Translations under genes and position numbers: made by a program | Notes under the pieces: generated by a model | Database searches by the model: none | What the model saw: only the letters and a program-made list of their open reading frames with translations | Told to the model about the DNA's origin: nothing | NCBI GenBank assembly: GCA_004293915.1 | Contig: RDZG01000064.1 | Coordinates: forward strand, 20,449-84,448 | Reading direction: 5' to 3' | DNA: 64,000 nt | Source: Bacteroidota bacterium | GTDB lineage: Bacteria; Bacteroidota; Bacteroidia; Cytophagales; UBA9547 | Part shown: one piece after another, positions 35,816 to 44,868 of the stretch | Layout of the letters: each line of letters starts with the position of its first letter | How positions within the stretch are numbered: position 1 is the first letter of the stretch

Positions 35816-36760
35816 TTATGCCAATTTTTTTGCTGCTTCGGTAAGTTTTGGCAATATTTCAAAAGCATCGCCAACAATGCCATAATCTGCCGCTTTGAAA
35901 AACGGAGCTTCTGGGTCTTTATTTATAGCCACAATCACTTTTGATGAGTTTACGCCAGCCAAATGTTGTATAGCACCTGAAATGCCAACTGCAATATAAA
36001 TATTTGGACTTACTTTTACACCAGTTTGCCCCACGTGTTCGTGATGCGGACGCCAGTCCATATCCGAAACTGGTTTTGAACAGCCTGTTGCTGCTCCCAA
36101 TGCTTTTGCTAAATTTTCTATCAAATGCCAGTTTTCTGGACCTTTTAATCCACGTCCACCCGAAACCACAATTTCTGCATCTGTAAGTAAAATATCTCCA
36201 GTTGCTTTTTGTGTTTCTTTAATGGTAATATTAGTATCAGCCAACGATTGTGCCAAGATTTCAACTTCGGCTGTATTTGCAGAAGTTGTCAATGCAATAG
36301 CGTTTTTCTTAATTATCAATACTTTTTTAGCCGATTTTATTGCCACTTTTGCAAAAGCCTTGCCTGTGTATATACTTCGGTTTACACTAAAACCAGCCGA
36401 AACATCAGCCATTTCTGTAACATTGCTCACTATACTAGCACCTATTTTTATAGCCACTTTTGCAGCTACAGCATCAGCCGAAACCGATTTTGGAAACACA
36501 ATTACATTAGCATTTTGTTCGTTAGCAATTTTTGCTACAAGCGAAGCCACATCAACCGAAATCGAAGCTTGACTTTGCAGTGAAAATACTTTTTTTATGC
36601 CATAATTTCCCAAAACAGCCAGTTTTGATTGGTCTATTTTGCCAACAGCAATGGCAAGAGCAGTTGTATTCAATTTTTGAGCCAGTACACTTCCGTACAT
36701 GGCAACTTCCAACGAAGATTTTTTAATCTCATTATCAGCTATTTCTATATATGCGACCAT
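35816..36760 (-). CDS. etfA: Electron transfer flavoprotein alpha subunit
   Basis: A 314-residue FAD-binding subunit passing electrons from acyl-CoA and related dehydrogenases towards the quinone pool. The C-terminal FAD domain shows VSGGRGLKGPENW, PVSDMDWRPHHEHVGQTG, YIAVGISGAIQHLAG and NKDPEAPFF. It is downstream of etfB on the same strand, but the two are separated by ~435 bases carrying a small inserted gene and AT-rich repeats. Confidence 0.95.
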   Translation of the reverse strand: MVAYIEIADNEIKKSSLEVAMYGSVLAQKLNTTALAIAVGKIDQSKLAVLGNYGIKKVFSLQSQASISVDVASLVAKIANEQNANVIVFPKSVSADAVAAKVAIKIGASIVSNVTEMADVSAGFSVNRSIYTGKAFAKVAIKSAKKVLIIKKNAIALTTSANTAEVEILAQSLADTNITIKETQKATGDILLTDAEIVVSGGRGLKGPENWHLIENLAKALGAATGCSKPVSDMDWRPHHEHVGQTGVKVSPNIYIAVGISGAIQHLAGVNSSKVIVAINKDPEAPFFKAADYGIVGDAFEILPKLTEAAKKLA

Positions 36761-36761
36761 A

Positions 36762-36793
36762 ATTATTAATTGTTAATGGTTAATTATTAATTA
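36762..36793. repeat. AT-rich TTAATT-type repeat on the etfA side of the insertion
   Basis: Overlapping copies of AATTATTAATTGTTAA-like sequence (also inverted) just upstream of etfA. A related 7-bp tandem array lies on the other side of the four-helix-bundle gene. Confidence 0.4.
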
Positions 36794-37145
36794 GTTGTGT
36801 TAAGTTTTATTGATTTAATTATTGTAGTAATTATTTTTATTATTTCGATTGCATCTTCATTGATGCTATCAAACTGTGCACTTGTTAAATATTCAGAATC
36901 TTTCAGTAGTTCAAGCCAATATATAGTCTCATTTGTTTCTTTTTGAGCAATTGCTAATTTATGTTTAAAATCTGCTTTGCTTTCTGCATGTTCTGATTCT
37001 CGAATCAATGCACCTATTGCAGTTCCAGATCTTAATAATTGTTTAGAAAGTACAAATTCTTTTTTTCAATCTTTAAATATTGATTTAGTTTTATAATTCG
37101 AATTGCAAACTGATAACTTTTATTTTTTATTATATTTTCTTTCAT
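36787..37145 (-). pseudogene. Four-helix-bundle protein (S23/IVP family), frameshifted
   Basis: From ATG 37145 the frame reads MKENIIKNKSYQFAIRIIKL and ends early; the rest (IRESEHAESKADFKHKL, QKETNETIYWLELL) is in another frame to 36787. Both together give a typical ~119-residue four-helix-bundle protein. The break is in a run of seven A (minus strand): eight would restore IEKKEFVLSKQLLRSG. So there is a single-base deletion or a homopolymer sequencing error. These proteins were first seen in 23S rRNA intervening sequences and are mobile between genomes. Here the gene is inserted between etfB and etfA. Confidence 0.75.
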
Positions 37146-37157
37146 TATTTTTTCTTA

Positions 37158-37192
37158 TTAACAATTAACAATTAACAATTAACAATTAACAA
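37158..37192. repeat. Five tandem copies of TTAACAA
   Basis: Exactly five 7-bp units between the etfB stop and the four-helix-bundle start. A simple repeat of this kind can change length by slippage and alters spacing in the etf operon. Confidence 0.85.
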
Positions 37193-37195
37193 TTA

Positions 37196-37936
37196 TTAAA
37201 GTACTTTTGCTTCAGATTTTAGTAATTCAAATAGTTTTTCAGGCGTTGCGGCATCTATCATTTTGCAACCAGATTTTGCAGCTGGTAAATCAAATTGCAT
37301 AGTTGAAGCACCCATTTCTGCACCAAAGGCTGGCAAAACTTCATACGGTTTTGTTTTTGCACTCATTATGCCACGCATGTTTGGAATTTTCCATTCTGCA
37401 ATTGGTTCTTGGCAGCCTGCCACAAAAGGTAAATTTAATTCCACAATTTCTTTTCCACCTTCAATTTCTTTGGTCATAGTTGCTTTATTGCCAACTATAT
37501 CGAGTTTCATTACAGGAGAAACCACAGGAATATTTAGCATTTCGGCAACCAAACCATGCACCACATTTCCATTAAAATCAATAGATTCTCTACCCATTAA
37601 AATTAAATCATAGCTTTTTTTCTTTGCAATTTCAGCAATTTGAGTAGCAACAAAAACCGAATCTAAAGGTTCGGCATCTATCCGAATGGCATCATCGGCA
37701 CCAATAGCCAAAGCCTTTCTAATGGTTGGCTCAGTATCAGCAGTGCCAATATTTAATACAGTTAAGGTACTTCCAGCTATTGAATCACGCAATTCGACCG
37801 CACGAGCAAGTGCATAATCATCATACGGACCAATTATAAACTGTATATTTTGGGTATTAAATTTTGTGTTATTGTCGGTAAAGCTAATTTTAGAAACCGT
37901 ATCAGGCACATGAGTGATACAAACCAAGATTTTCAT
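37196..37936 (-). CDS. etfB: Electron transfer flavoprotein beta subunit
   Basis: A 246-residue AMP-binding subunit and partner of EtfA. Seen: MKILVCITHVPDT start, FIIGPYDDYALARAVELRD, IGADDAIRID, LILMGRESIDFNGNVVHGLV and MKLDIVGNKATMTKEIEGG. Length and order fit the family. It is the first gene of the etf operon. Confidence 0.95.
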   Translation of the reverse strand: MKILVCITHVPDTVSKISFTDNNTKFNTQNIQFIIGPYDDYALARAVELRDSIAGSTLTVLNIGTADTEPTIRKALAIGADDAIRIDAEPLDSVFVATQIAEIAKKKSYDLILMGRESIDFNGNVVHGLVAEMLNIPVVSPVMKLDIVGNKATMTKEIEGGKEIVELNLPFVAGCQEPIAEWKIPNMRGIMSAKTKPYEVLPAFGAEMGASTMQFDLPAAKSGCKMIDAATPEKLFELLKSEAKVL

Positions 37937-38385
37937 AACTATGTTATTTTCAGATATATACCTAGATACTATGTCTGCTGAAATATGTTACATAACAAAG
38001 AAAAAATATTATTATTTTGTGTGGGATATTGGATTATTAAAATAAATTTTTGCCATTGAATTGTTCTAAAATAGATTTACAGTGTAATTTTATCTGCTAT
38101 ATACCACTATGAGGGTGTTTTAAAAACATATACTTTTAGTTTATTTTATTAGTTGAAAACGAAGGTCTCAACCAAACTCAGTCATATACGAGGTCAATTG
38201 TAGACTCTGTGCAACTCTGAGAAAGCTTTGAGAACTCTGTGTAACTCGTTATAACACAAAGAACACGAAGATTCCAAAAAGGTTCACAAAGAATAAACTT
38301 AGTGCAACTCTGCGAAAGCTCAGTATCCTAAGTGGAATAAAAAAGTTGTTTCCATATAAGTTAGCCAAAAATTCTAAACTATACC
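37937..38385. other. Gene-free region with degenerate intergenic repeats
   Basis: No gene. The part 38190-38345 is built from degenerate units: GTGCAACTCTGAGAAAGCT at 38209-38227 recurs at 38302-38320 with one change, and ACTCTGTGYAACTC-like phrases appear several times, along with AACACAAAGAACAC. It looks like remains of a dispersed repeat. Confidence 0.45.
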
Positions 38386-38901
38386 TTATTTCCCAGCATA
38401 TTTTTCTTCTACTTCTTTGGCAGATTTTTCGACTATTTCGCTTTGTAAATGTCTGAATTTTCGTAAATTATTGGCAATTTCTAAATTTGATGTTGATAAT
38501 ATTTGTGCTGCTAGTATGCCAGCATTTTTTGCTCCATTAAGTGCCACAGTAGCTACTGGAACTCCTGCGGGCATTTGCAAAATAGAAAGCATAGAATCCC
38601 AGCCATCAATCGAATTGCTCGATTTTATTGGAACACCAATCACAGGCAAAATACACAACGAAGCCACCATGCCCGGCAAATGTGCTGCACCGCCTGCCCC
38701 AGCAATAATTACTTTTAAACCTCTATTTTCGGCTTCTTCGGCATATGTAAACATTCTTTTGGGTGTCCTATGTGCCGAAACGATAGAAATTTCATAAGGC
38801 ACATTTAATTTATCTAAAACATCGGCAGCTTCTTTCATAATCGATAAATCAGAGCTGCTTCCCATTATTATTCCTACTAAAGCTTTTGTTTTTTGTGTCA
38901 T
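38386..38901 (-). CDS. purE: N5-carboxyaminoimidazole ribonucleotide mutase
   Basis: A 171-residue class I PurE of purine synthesis, converting N5-CAIR to CAIR. Motifs: GIIMGSSSDLSIMKEA (phosphate loop), SAHRTPKRMF with the active His, IAGAGGAAHLPGM and PVIGVPI. A PurK partner is expected elsewhere. It stands alone, divergent from dxs. Confidence 0.96.
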   Translation of the reverse strand: MTQKTKALVGIIMGSSSDLSIMKEAADVLDKLNVPYEISIVSAHRTPKRMFTYAEEAENRGLKVIIAGAGGAAHLPGMVASLCILPVIGVPIKSSNSIDGWDSMLSILQMPAGVPVATVALNGAKNAGILAAQILSTSNLEIANNLRKFRHLQSEIVEKSAKEVEEKYAGK

Positions 38902-39035
38902 ATTTAATAAATAATTATAACCAAAAGTAATAATTAATAGTTATATTTCAAGTTCTCTAAAAATATTCATTTATTTTTGTTGAGAAAAACAATTATAAAT
39001 GTTTATCTTGTTTTAGAATTCAACTTTTTTAAAAT

Positions 39036-40970
39036 ATGCTTATTGAGTCTGGCAAGTTATTAGCCCAAATCAATTCTCCCGAAGATGTAAGAAAACTCAA
39101 CTACGATGAGGTGGTTTTGCTTTGTGGCGAACTAAGGCAATTTATTATTGATAATGTTTCGATTTATGGCGGACATTTTGGAGCAAGTTTAGGCGTGGTA
39201 GAACTCACGGTGGCTTTGCATCATGTTTTCAATACACCTGACGATATGTTGGTTTGGGATGTTGGGCACCAAGCTTATGGGCACAAAATTTTGACTGGCA
39301 GAAAAGATAAATTTCATACTAATAGAAGATATAAAGGCATTTCTGGATTTCCAAAACGCAGCGAAAGCGAGTACGATGCATTTGGAGTTGGACACTCAAG
39401 TACCTCAATTTCAGCAGCTTTGGGAATGGCAGTGGCTTCGGCTTACAAAAACGAAAAAGACAGACAGCATATTGCCGTAATTGGCGATGGTGCCATGACA
39501 GCAGGTATGGCTTTTGAAGCCATGAACCATGCAGGAGTTACAAACTCCAATTTGCTCATCATTTTGAATGACAATTGCATGGCAATCGACCCAAATGTGG
39601 GTGCTTTAAAGGATTATTTAACTGACATCACTACCTCGCACACTTACAACCGTTTTAGAGATGATATTTGGAAATTATTAGGTAAAATTTCAAAATTTGG
39701 TCCAAATGCTCAAGCCATAGCTTCGAATATGGAAGCAGCAGTGAAAACAGCATTTTTAAAACAAAGTAATCTTTTTGAATCATTAAAACTACGTTATTTT
39801 GGACCTGTGGATGGACACGATGTGGGTCATTTGGTTTCTATTTTTAAAGATTTAAAAGATATTCAAGGTCCAAAACTATTGCATGTAATTACCAAAAAAG
39901 GAAAAGGGTATAAATATGCAGAAGAAGGCAATCCAACATTTTGGCATGCACCAGGCATGAAATTTGATAAAATAACTGGAGAATTACAAAAAAAATCGGT
40001 TGTTGGCAAACAAGCGCCACGTTATCAAGATGTTTTTGGCGAATCTATTGTTGAGCTAGCAAAAGCAAACGACAAAATAATGGGAATCACACCAGCAATG
40101 CCCACAGGTTCGTCTCTCAATTTGATGATGGCAACCATGCCCGACCGTGCATTTGATGTTGGAATCGCAGAGCAACATGCCGTAACGTTTTCGGCTGGTT
40201 TGGCAGTGCAAGGTATGATTCCGTTTTGTAATATTTATTCAAGTTTTATGCAACGTGCTTATGATCAAGTAGTTCATGATGTTTGTTTGCAAAATTTACA
40301 TGTTATTTTTTGTTTAGATAGAGCTGGGTTGGCAGGTGCAGACGGACCAACACACCATGGTGCGTATGACATTGCGTATATGCGTTGTTTGCCAAACATG
40401 ATTGTTTCGGCACCGATGGACGAAATTGAATTACGAAATTTGATGTACACAGCCACCGAAACCAAACAACCTTTCTCGATTCGTTATCCTCGTGGACAAG
40501 GCGTAACTCCCGAATGGAAAGTGCCATTCCAAAAATTAGAAATTGGAAAAGGTAGAAAATTAAAATCGGGTAGTGATTTAGCCATTTTGAGTTTTGGAAC
40601 AGCAGGAAATTTGGCTACAAAAGCCATCGAAAAACTCAGTTTAGAAGGAATTTCTGTTGCACATTATGATTTACGATTTGTAAAACCGCTTGATGCAGCT
40701 TTGCTCAACGAAGTTTTTAATACTTTTGATAAAATCTTAACCATTGAAGATGGCTGTTTACAAGGCGGATTTGGCAGTGCAATTTTAGAATATATGGCTG
40801 ATAATCAGTTTGTAGCTGCTGTAAAAAGACTTGGAATTCCAGATTTAATTATCGAACATGGCGAGCAAAACGAACTTTATGCTGAGTGTGGTTTCGATGA
40901 AAATATGATATGTGAAGAAGTTAAATCACTTTTATATCAAACTATAAAAAATCAAGTTGTAGTTAGGTAA
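39036..40970 (+). CDS. dxs: 1-deoxy-D-xylulose-5-phosphate synthase
   Basis: First enzyme of the MEP isoprenoid pathway: pyruvate plus glyceraldehyde 3-phosphate, thiamine-dependent. The 644 residues hold GHQAYGHKILTGR, VGHSSTSISAALGMA, thiamine motif IGDGAMTAGMAFEAMNHAG with NDNCMAIDPN, the pyrimidine domain (GIAEQHAVTFSAGLA, DRAGLAGADGPTHHGAYD) and the C-terminal domain with EDGCLQGGFGS. The last six codons and stop are repeated 3 kb downstream beyond the ABC-3C genes, indicating that the insertion point was this gene's 3' end. Confidence 0.97.
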   Translation: MLIESGKLLAQINSPEDVRKLNYDEVVLLCGELRQFIIDNVSIYGGHFGASLGVVELTVALHHVFNTPDDMLVWDVGHQAYGHKILTGRKDKFHTNRRYKGISGFPKRSESEYDAFGVGHSSTSISAALGMAVASAYKNEKDRQHIAVIGDGAMTAGMAFEAMNHAGVTNSNLLIILNDNCMAIDPNVGALKDYLTDITTSHTYNRFRDDIWKLLGKISKFGPNAQAIASNMEAAVKTAFLKQSNLFESLKLRYFGPVDGHDVGHLVSIFKDLKDIQGPKLLHVITKKGKGYKYAEEGNPTFWHAPGMKFDKITGELQKKSVVGKQAPRYQDVFGESIVELAKANDKIMGITPAMPTGSSLNLMMATMPDRAFDVGIAEQHAVTFSAGLAVQGMIPFCNIYSSFMQRAYDQVVHDVCLQNLHVIFCLDRAGLAGADGPTHHGAYDIAYMRCLPNMIVSAPMDEIELRNLMYTATETKQPFSIRYPRGQGVTPEWKVPFQKLEIGKGRKLKSGSDLAILSFGTAGNLATKAIEKLSLEGISVAHYDLRFVKPLDAALLNEVFNTFDKILTIEDGCLQGGFGSAILEYMADNQFVAAVKRLGIPDLIIEHGEQNELYAECGFDENMICEEVKSLLYQTIKNQVVVR

Positions 40971-40976
40971 GCAAAA
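40948..40976 (+). repeat. 29-bp direct repeat, left copy (dxs 3' end)
   Basis: Covers the last codons of dxs (NQVVVR, stop) and six bases beyond. An identical 29-base copy is at 43982-44010. The two flank the three ABC-3C genes exactly and are 3034 bases apart. Confidence 0.92.
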
Positions 40977-41026
40977 AACTTAGTGGTTAATATTCAATAT
41001 TATATGAATACAAAGTTTTTGTATAA

Positions 41027-42013
41027 ATGATTAGCAGACAGAAAATGAATAGACCAAATTACTTTGATGTTATTGAAGAACGCTTAAACCTTCTTGCTCT
41101 TAGGATAATTTCCAGAGGAAGGTTAAACATATTGGACTTTCATGGCCACTCCGAAAACTTCTACCAATATTTCTTAAATGAAGTTTATGGCTGGACAGTT
41201 ACAAATGAAAATGATAACCAACAAAATGTTGAGGCAATTGATCTAATTGACCATCCAAACAAGTTTGTTATTCAAGTTTCATCTACTTCGAGCAAACAGA
41301 AAATCGAATCTTCTCTTTCCAAGGATTCAATCAAAAAATATGTTGGATATACATTTAAGTTTGTTTCCATTGCAAGAGATGCTGACGACTTAAGAAAAGA
41401 CACGTTCAAAAACCCTCACGGAATTAGTTTCACTCCCTCTGCTGACATAATCGATAAAAACTCCATCCTTTCAAAAATTAGAAGACTGCATATAAATGAC
41501 CAAAAACGGATATACCAATTTGTGAAAGAAGAATTGGTGGCAGAAATTGACCCAATGAAATTGGAATCCAACTTAGCCGCTGTAATAAATATTCTTGCCA
41601 AAGAAGATTGGGACAAGTCAGAGTCAGTTGCTGAAATCAATAGCTTTGAGATTGACCGAAAAATTTCCCACAACAATTTGAATGCTGCAAAAGTGATCAT
41701 TGATGATTATACAGTTCATTATGGTAGGGTCGATAAAATCTACACAGAATTTGATTCACAAGGGAGCAACAAAAGCAGTTCTGTTCTCTCAACCATTAGA
41801 CAGGAATATGCAAAAGCAAAAAGTAACTTGACTGATGACCAACTTTTCTTTGCTGTGATTTCTAAAGTGGAAGAAAAGATTTTGAATAGTTCCAATTATA
41901 CTTCGATTCCATTTGACGAACTTGAACTTTGCATTAACATTCTTGTGGTAGATGCATTTATTAGGTGCAAGATTTTTGAAAACCCAGACAGCTACAATTA
42001 TGCTACTACCTGA
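41027..42013 (+). CDS. SMEK-domain protein (ABC three-component system effector)
   Basis: A 328-residue protein whose first ~130 residues match the SMEK domain: VIEERLNLLALRIISRGRLN, ILDFHGHSENFYQYFLNEVYG, then AIDLIDHPNKFVIQVSSTSS and KQKIESSLSK. The Asp/Gln arrangement (IDLID...IQVSS) resembles a PD-(D/E)xK-like nuclease core and SMEK is treated as an effector module in ABC-3C conflict systems. The C-terminal half is helical. Starts at 41027 and 41045 are both possible. Followed with a 14-base overlap by the middle component and then the ATPase, the family's standard order. Confidence 0.82.
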   Translation: MISRQKMNRPNYFDVIEERLNLLALRIISRGRLNILDFHGHSENFYQYFLNEVYGWTVTNENDNQQNVEAIDLIDHPNKFVIQVSSTSSKQKIESSLSKDSIKKYVGYTFKFVSIARDADDLRKDTFKNPHGISFTPSADIIDKNSILSKIRRLHINDQKRIYQFVKEELVAEIDPMKLESNLAAVINILAKEDWDKSESVAEINSFEIDRKISHNNLNAAKVIIDDYTVHYGRVDKIYTEFDSQGSNKSSSVLSTIRQEYAKAKSNLTDDQLFFAVISKVEEKILNSSNYTSIPFDELELCINILVVDAFIRCKIFENPDSYNYATT

Positions 42014-42227
42014 TAACATACATCCTGACAACAGCATCTATTATAACGGTGCATTTGTAATTGACTCTTTGAAAAAAGATACGAGTTACAAAATGCTTGA
42101 CTTATATCAAGAAGTAAAATCAAAAAAGCAGATGTCATTTTCAGTATTTATTCTTTGTTTAGATTGGTTATATTTATTGGAAGTTGCAAAACTTAATCCT
42201 AAAGGCGAAATAGAATTATGTTCATAA
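42000..42227 (+). CDS. ABC three-component system middle component (MC6-like)
   Basis: A 75-residue protein from ATG 42000: MLLPDNIHPDNSIYYNGAFV then SLKKDTSYKMLDLYQEVK and SVFILCLDWLYLLEVAKLN. The opening and small helical size fit the middle components that bridge effector and ATPase in ABC-3C systems; the MC6 subtype is my best reading. An upstream ATG (41952) is inside the SMEK gene and is not needed. It overlaps the ATPase gene by 10 bases, so all three genes are coupled. Confidence 0.75.
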   Translation: MLLPDNIHPDNSIYYNGAFVIDSLKKDTSYKMLDLYQEVKSKKQMSFSVFILCLDWLYLLEVAKLNPKGEIELCS

Positions 42228-43936
42228 AATCATTAACAATAACAAGCGGTGCTAAAGTCATTCGTGAAATTGAATTTCACAAAGGGCTTAACTTGATTGT
42301 TGACGAAAGTGAACATCAAATAACAGGTAACAGCGTTGGTAAAACTACCGTTCTGAAATTGGTAGATTTTTGTTTGGGGGCTGATAATAAGAACATATAT
42401 ATTGACCCTGAAACGAAACGAGATGAGTATAAACTTGTGAAAGATTTTCTAATTGAAAATAAAGTTCTAATTACTCTTACTTTAACATCTGATTTAGACA
42501 ATCATGAAGCAAATGAAATTGTTATAGAAAGAAATTTTTTATCATCTGTAAAAGAAGGAATAAGAAGGATAAATGGCCAACAGATACTTGCAGAAAATTT
42601 TGAAATGGAGCTTGGCAAAACTCTATTCCCTGACCATCTTGAAGACAAACCTTCCTTCCGACAAATCATTTCCCACAACATCCGTTATAAAGACGAAAAT
42701 ATCAACAACACCCTCAAGACACTTGACAAATATACTTCTGATGCAGAATACGAAACACTTTATCTTTTTCTGTTTGGGTGTGAATTCACAAAAGGAAATA
42801 GCAAGCAGGAAATTTTGATCAAACTTAAACAAGAAGATACATACAAGAATCGACTTGAAAAGAATCAAACAAAAACGGCTTATGAAACAGCTTTGTCCCT
42901 TATAAACAATGATATTGAAGAACTGAACAAGAAGAAAAGCAGTTTCAACTTAAATGAAAACTTTGAGAAAGATTTAGACAAACTGAATCAAGTAAAATAT
43001 GAGGTCAATAAATTAAGTTCAAGTATTGGAAAACTTAACATTCGTAAAAACCTGATAAAAGAAACAGAAGCAGAACTTAAATCCAGCAAGTCAGATATTG
43101 ACTTGCGACAATTGGAAATCATTTATGAACAAGCAACTACCAAAGTAAAGACAATTCAAAAATCATTTTCAGACCTTGTTTCCTTTCATAACACAATGAT
43201 TGAGGAAAAGGTAAAATATATCACCAAAGAATTACCCGCTCTTGAAAAATCTCTTGCAGAAAATAATAATTTTCTAAAGCGACTACTTGAGGAGGAAAAA
43301 AAAGTAGCATCTGCAATTTCAAAAAGTGATTCGTTTGAAGAACTTGAAAAAGTAATTGTGGAGTTGACCGAAAAGCATAGAAAGAAAGGCGAGTTTGAAA
43401 ATATTATTCAACAATTGAATGAAGTTGATTCCAACATAAAAGAATTCAACAAACAACTAAGTGAAATTGACAACGAGCTTTTCAGTGATAGTTTTGAACA
43501 AGTTGTAAAAACGCAGTTAAACAAATTCAACAAACATTTTGCTTCTATTTCAAGTGAACTGTATGGTGAGCAATATGCTATTAAACCAGACATTATTACC
43601 AATAAAAAAGGACAACGCTTATATAAGTTTAGTTCATTCAATGCAAACATGAGTTCAGGCAAAAAACAAGGTGAAATATCTTGTTTTGATATGGCTTACA
43701 CTTTATTTGCTGACGATGAAAACATTCCGTGTCTGCATTTCTTATTGAATGATAAAAAAGAGTTAATGGACGATAAACAATTAGTTAAAATTTCTGATTT
43801 CGTTAACAGAAACAATATTCAATTTGTCGCTTCAATTCTCAAAGACAAACTTCCAGAAGAGATTAACAAAGAAGAATATTTTGTAGTTAAGTTATCGCAA
43901 AATGACAAGCTGTTTAGAATTACAGCGAAATCATGA
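42218..43936 (+). CDS. DUF2326 ABC/SMC-like ATPase of the ABC three-component system
   Basis: A 572-residue ATPase. The Walker A motif GNSVGKTT is at 37-44, after an N-terminal strand set (MFIKSLTITSGAKVIREIEF). A long coiled coil (~205-410) splits the ATPase halves as in SMC/Rad50 proteins. The C-terminal DUF2326 part has NANMSSGKKQGEISCFDMAY (signature-like) and PCLHFLLNDKK (Walker B region). It is thought to sense a DNA or nucleoprotein state and trigger the SMEK effector. The last codon overlaps the ATG of a 23-codon chimeric frame. Confidence 0.88.
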   Translation: MFIKSLTITSGAKVIREIEFHKGLNLIVDESEHQITGNSVGKTTVLKLVDFCLGADNKNIYIDPETKRDEYKLVKDFLIENKVLITLTLTSDLDNHEANEIVIERNFLSSVKEGIRRINGQQILAENFEMELGKTLFPDHLEDKPSFRQIISHNIRYKDENINNTLKTLDKYTSDAEYETLYLFLFGCEFTKGNSKQEILIKLKQEDTYKNRLEKNQTKTAYETALSLINNDIEELNKKKSSFNLNENFEKDLDKLNQVKYEVNKLSSSIGKLNIRKNLIKETEAELKSSKSDIDLRQLEIIYEQATTKVKTIQKSFSDLVSFHNTMIEEKVKYITKELPALEKSLAENNNFLKRLLEEEKKVASAISKSDSFEELEKVIVELTEKHRKKGEFENIIQQLNEVDSNIKEFNKQLSEIDNELFSDSFEQVVKTQLNKFNKHFASISSELYGEQYAIKPDIITNKKGQRLYKFSSFNANMSSGKKQGEISCFDMAYTLFADDENIPCLHFLLNDKKELMDDKQLVKISDFVNRNNIQFVASILKDKLPEEINKEEYFVVKLSQNDKLFRITAKS

Positions 43937-44004
43937 AAGTAATAAATTACCCAATGATGCCTCAAAAATTAGTTCTTTTGCAAAATCAAGTTGTAGTTAG
44001 GTAA
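43933..44004 (+). other. Chimeric micro-ORF: truncated fourth gene fused to a dxs tail
   Basis: An ATGA overlap with the ATPase stop starts a frame MKVINYPMMPQKLVLL, which continues in phase into QNQVVVR and the dxs stop codon. The first 16 residues look like the start of a real downstream gene that was cut off where the dxs copy begins. Whether it is translated is unknown. Confidence 0.5.
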
Positions 44005-44010
44005 GCAAAA
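43982..44010 (+). repeat. 29-bp direct repeat, right copy (dxs 3' end)
   Basis: Identical to 40948-40976. It joins the ABC-3C cassette to the yebC upstream region. The dxs reading frame and stop codon are preserved in this copy. Confidence 0.92.
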
Positions 44011-44083
44011 TAAAAATTCAGCTTTTTTCTTGAAAACTTGGCTTAATTCGACTTATTTTGGCTTTTAAATAAGAAAAAATATA

Positions 44084-44797
44084 ATGGGAAGAGCATTTGA
44101 GTTTAGAAAAGCAAGAAAAATGAAGCGTTGGTCGGCAATGTCGAAAGCCTTTACACGAATTGGAAAAGATATTTCGATGGCTGTAAAAGCTGGTGGACCA
44201 GACCCAACAAACAACTCTCGACTCAAAATCGCAATTCAAAATGCCAAAGGTGTAAATATGCCTAAAGACAATGTTGAATCTGCTATCAAAAAAGCCTTAA
44301 ACAAAGAAGATAAAGACCTAAATGAAATCGTTTACGAAGGAGTAGGTCCCTATGGTGTTGCCTTAATGGTTGAAACTGCAACCGATAATCAAAACCGAAC
44401 AGTAGCCGATTTGAGAGTAATATTTTCGAGAAATGGCGGTACGCTTGGCACATCAGGCTCAGTGGCTTTTATGTTCGAAAGAAAAGGAGTTTTTAAATTT
44501 CCTGCCGAAGGGTTAAATGTTGAAGAACTTGAGTTTGAATTAATAGATTTTGGTGCCGAAGAAGTTTTTGAAGACGAAGGAGAAATTTTTGTACATACCG
44601 ATTATAAAGATTTTGGACAAATGCAAAAAGCACTAGAAGAACGCAAAATCAATGTTACTAGTTCTGAATTGCAACGCATTCCGACCACATATAAAGAAGG
44701 ACTTACGGAAGAACAACAAGCCGAAGTAGAACAAATTTTGGAAAAACTCGAAGAAAACGATGATGTACAAAATGTATATCACACCATGGCGGGGTAA
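44084..44797 (+). CDS. yebC: YebC/PmpR family protein
   Basis: A 237-residue member of the TACO1/YebC family, which affects translation of proline-rich stretches or acts as a transcriptional regulator. Typical start MGRAFEFRKARKMKRWSAMS, KAFTRIGKDISMAVKAGG, and NVESAIKKALNKEDKD, EGVGPYGVALMVE. Probably next to dxs before the 3-kb insertion. Confidence 0.95.
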   Translation: MGRAFEFRKARKMKRWSAMSKAFTRIGKDISMAVKAGGPDPTNNSRLKIAIQNAKGVNMPKDNVESAIKKALNKEDKDLNEIVYEGVGPYGVALMVETATDNQNRTVADLRVIFSRNGGTLGTSGSVAFMFERKGVFKFPAEGLNVEELEFELIDFGAEEVFEDEGEIFVHTDYKDFGQMQKALEERKINVTSSELQRIPTTYKEGLTEEQQAEVEQILEKLEENDDVQNVYHTMAG

Positions 44798-44868
44798 GCA
44801 GAAAACATAAAAACTGTTTTTTTGTTGATAAAGGTGTAATTTTGTAAATATTATACCTTTATCGTTTT

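Noticed and set aside
36532..36726. Plus-strand frames opposite etfA and etfB
   Set aside because: They are shadows of well-identified minus-strand genes.
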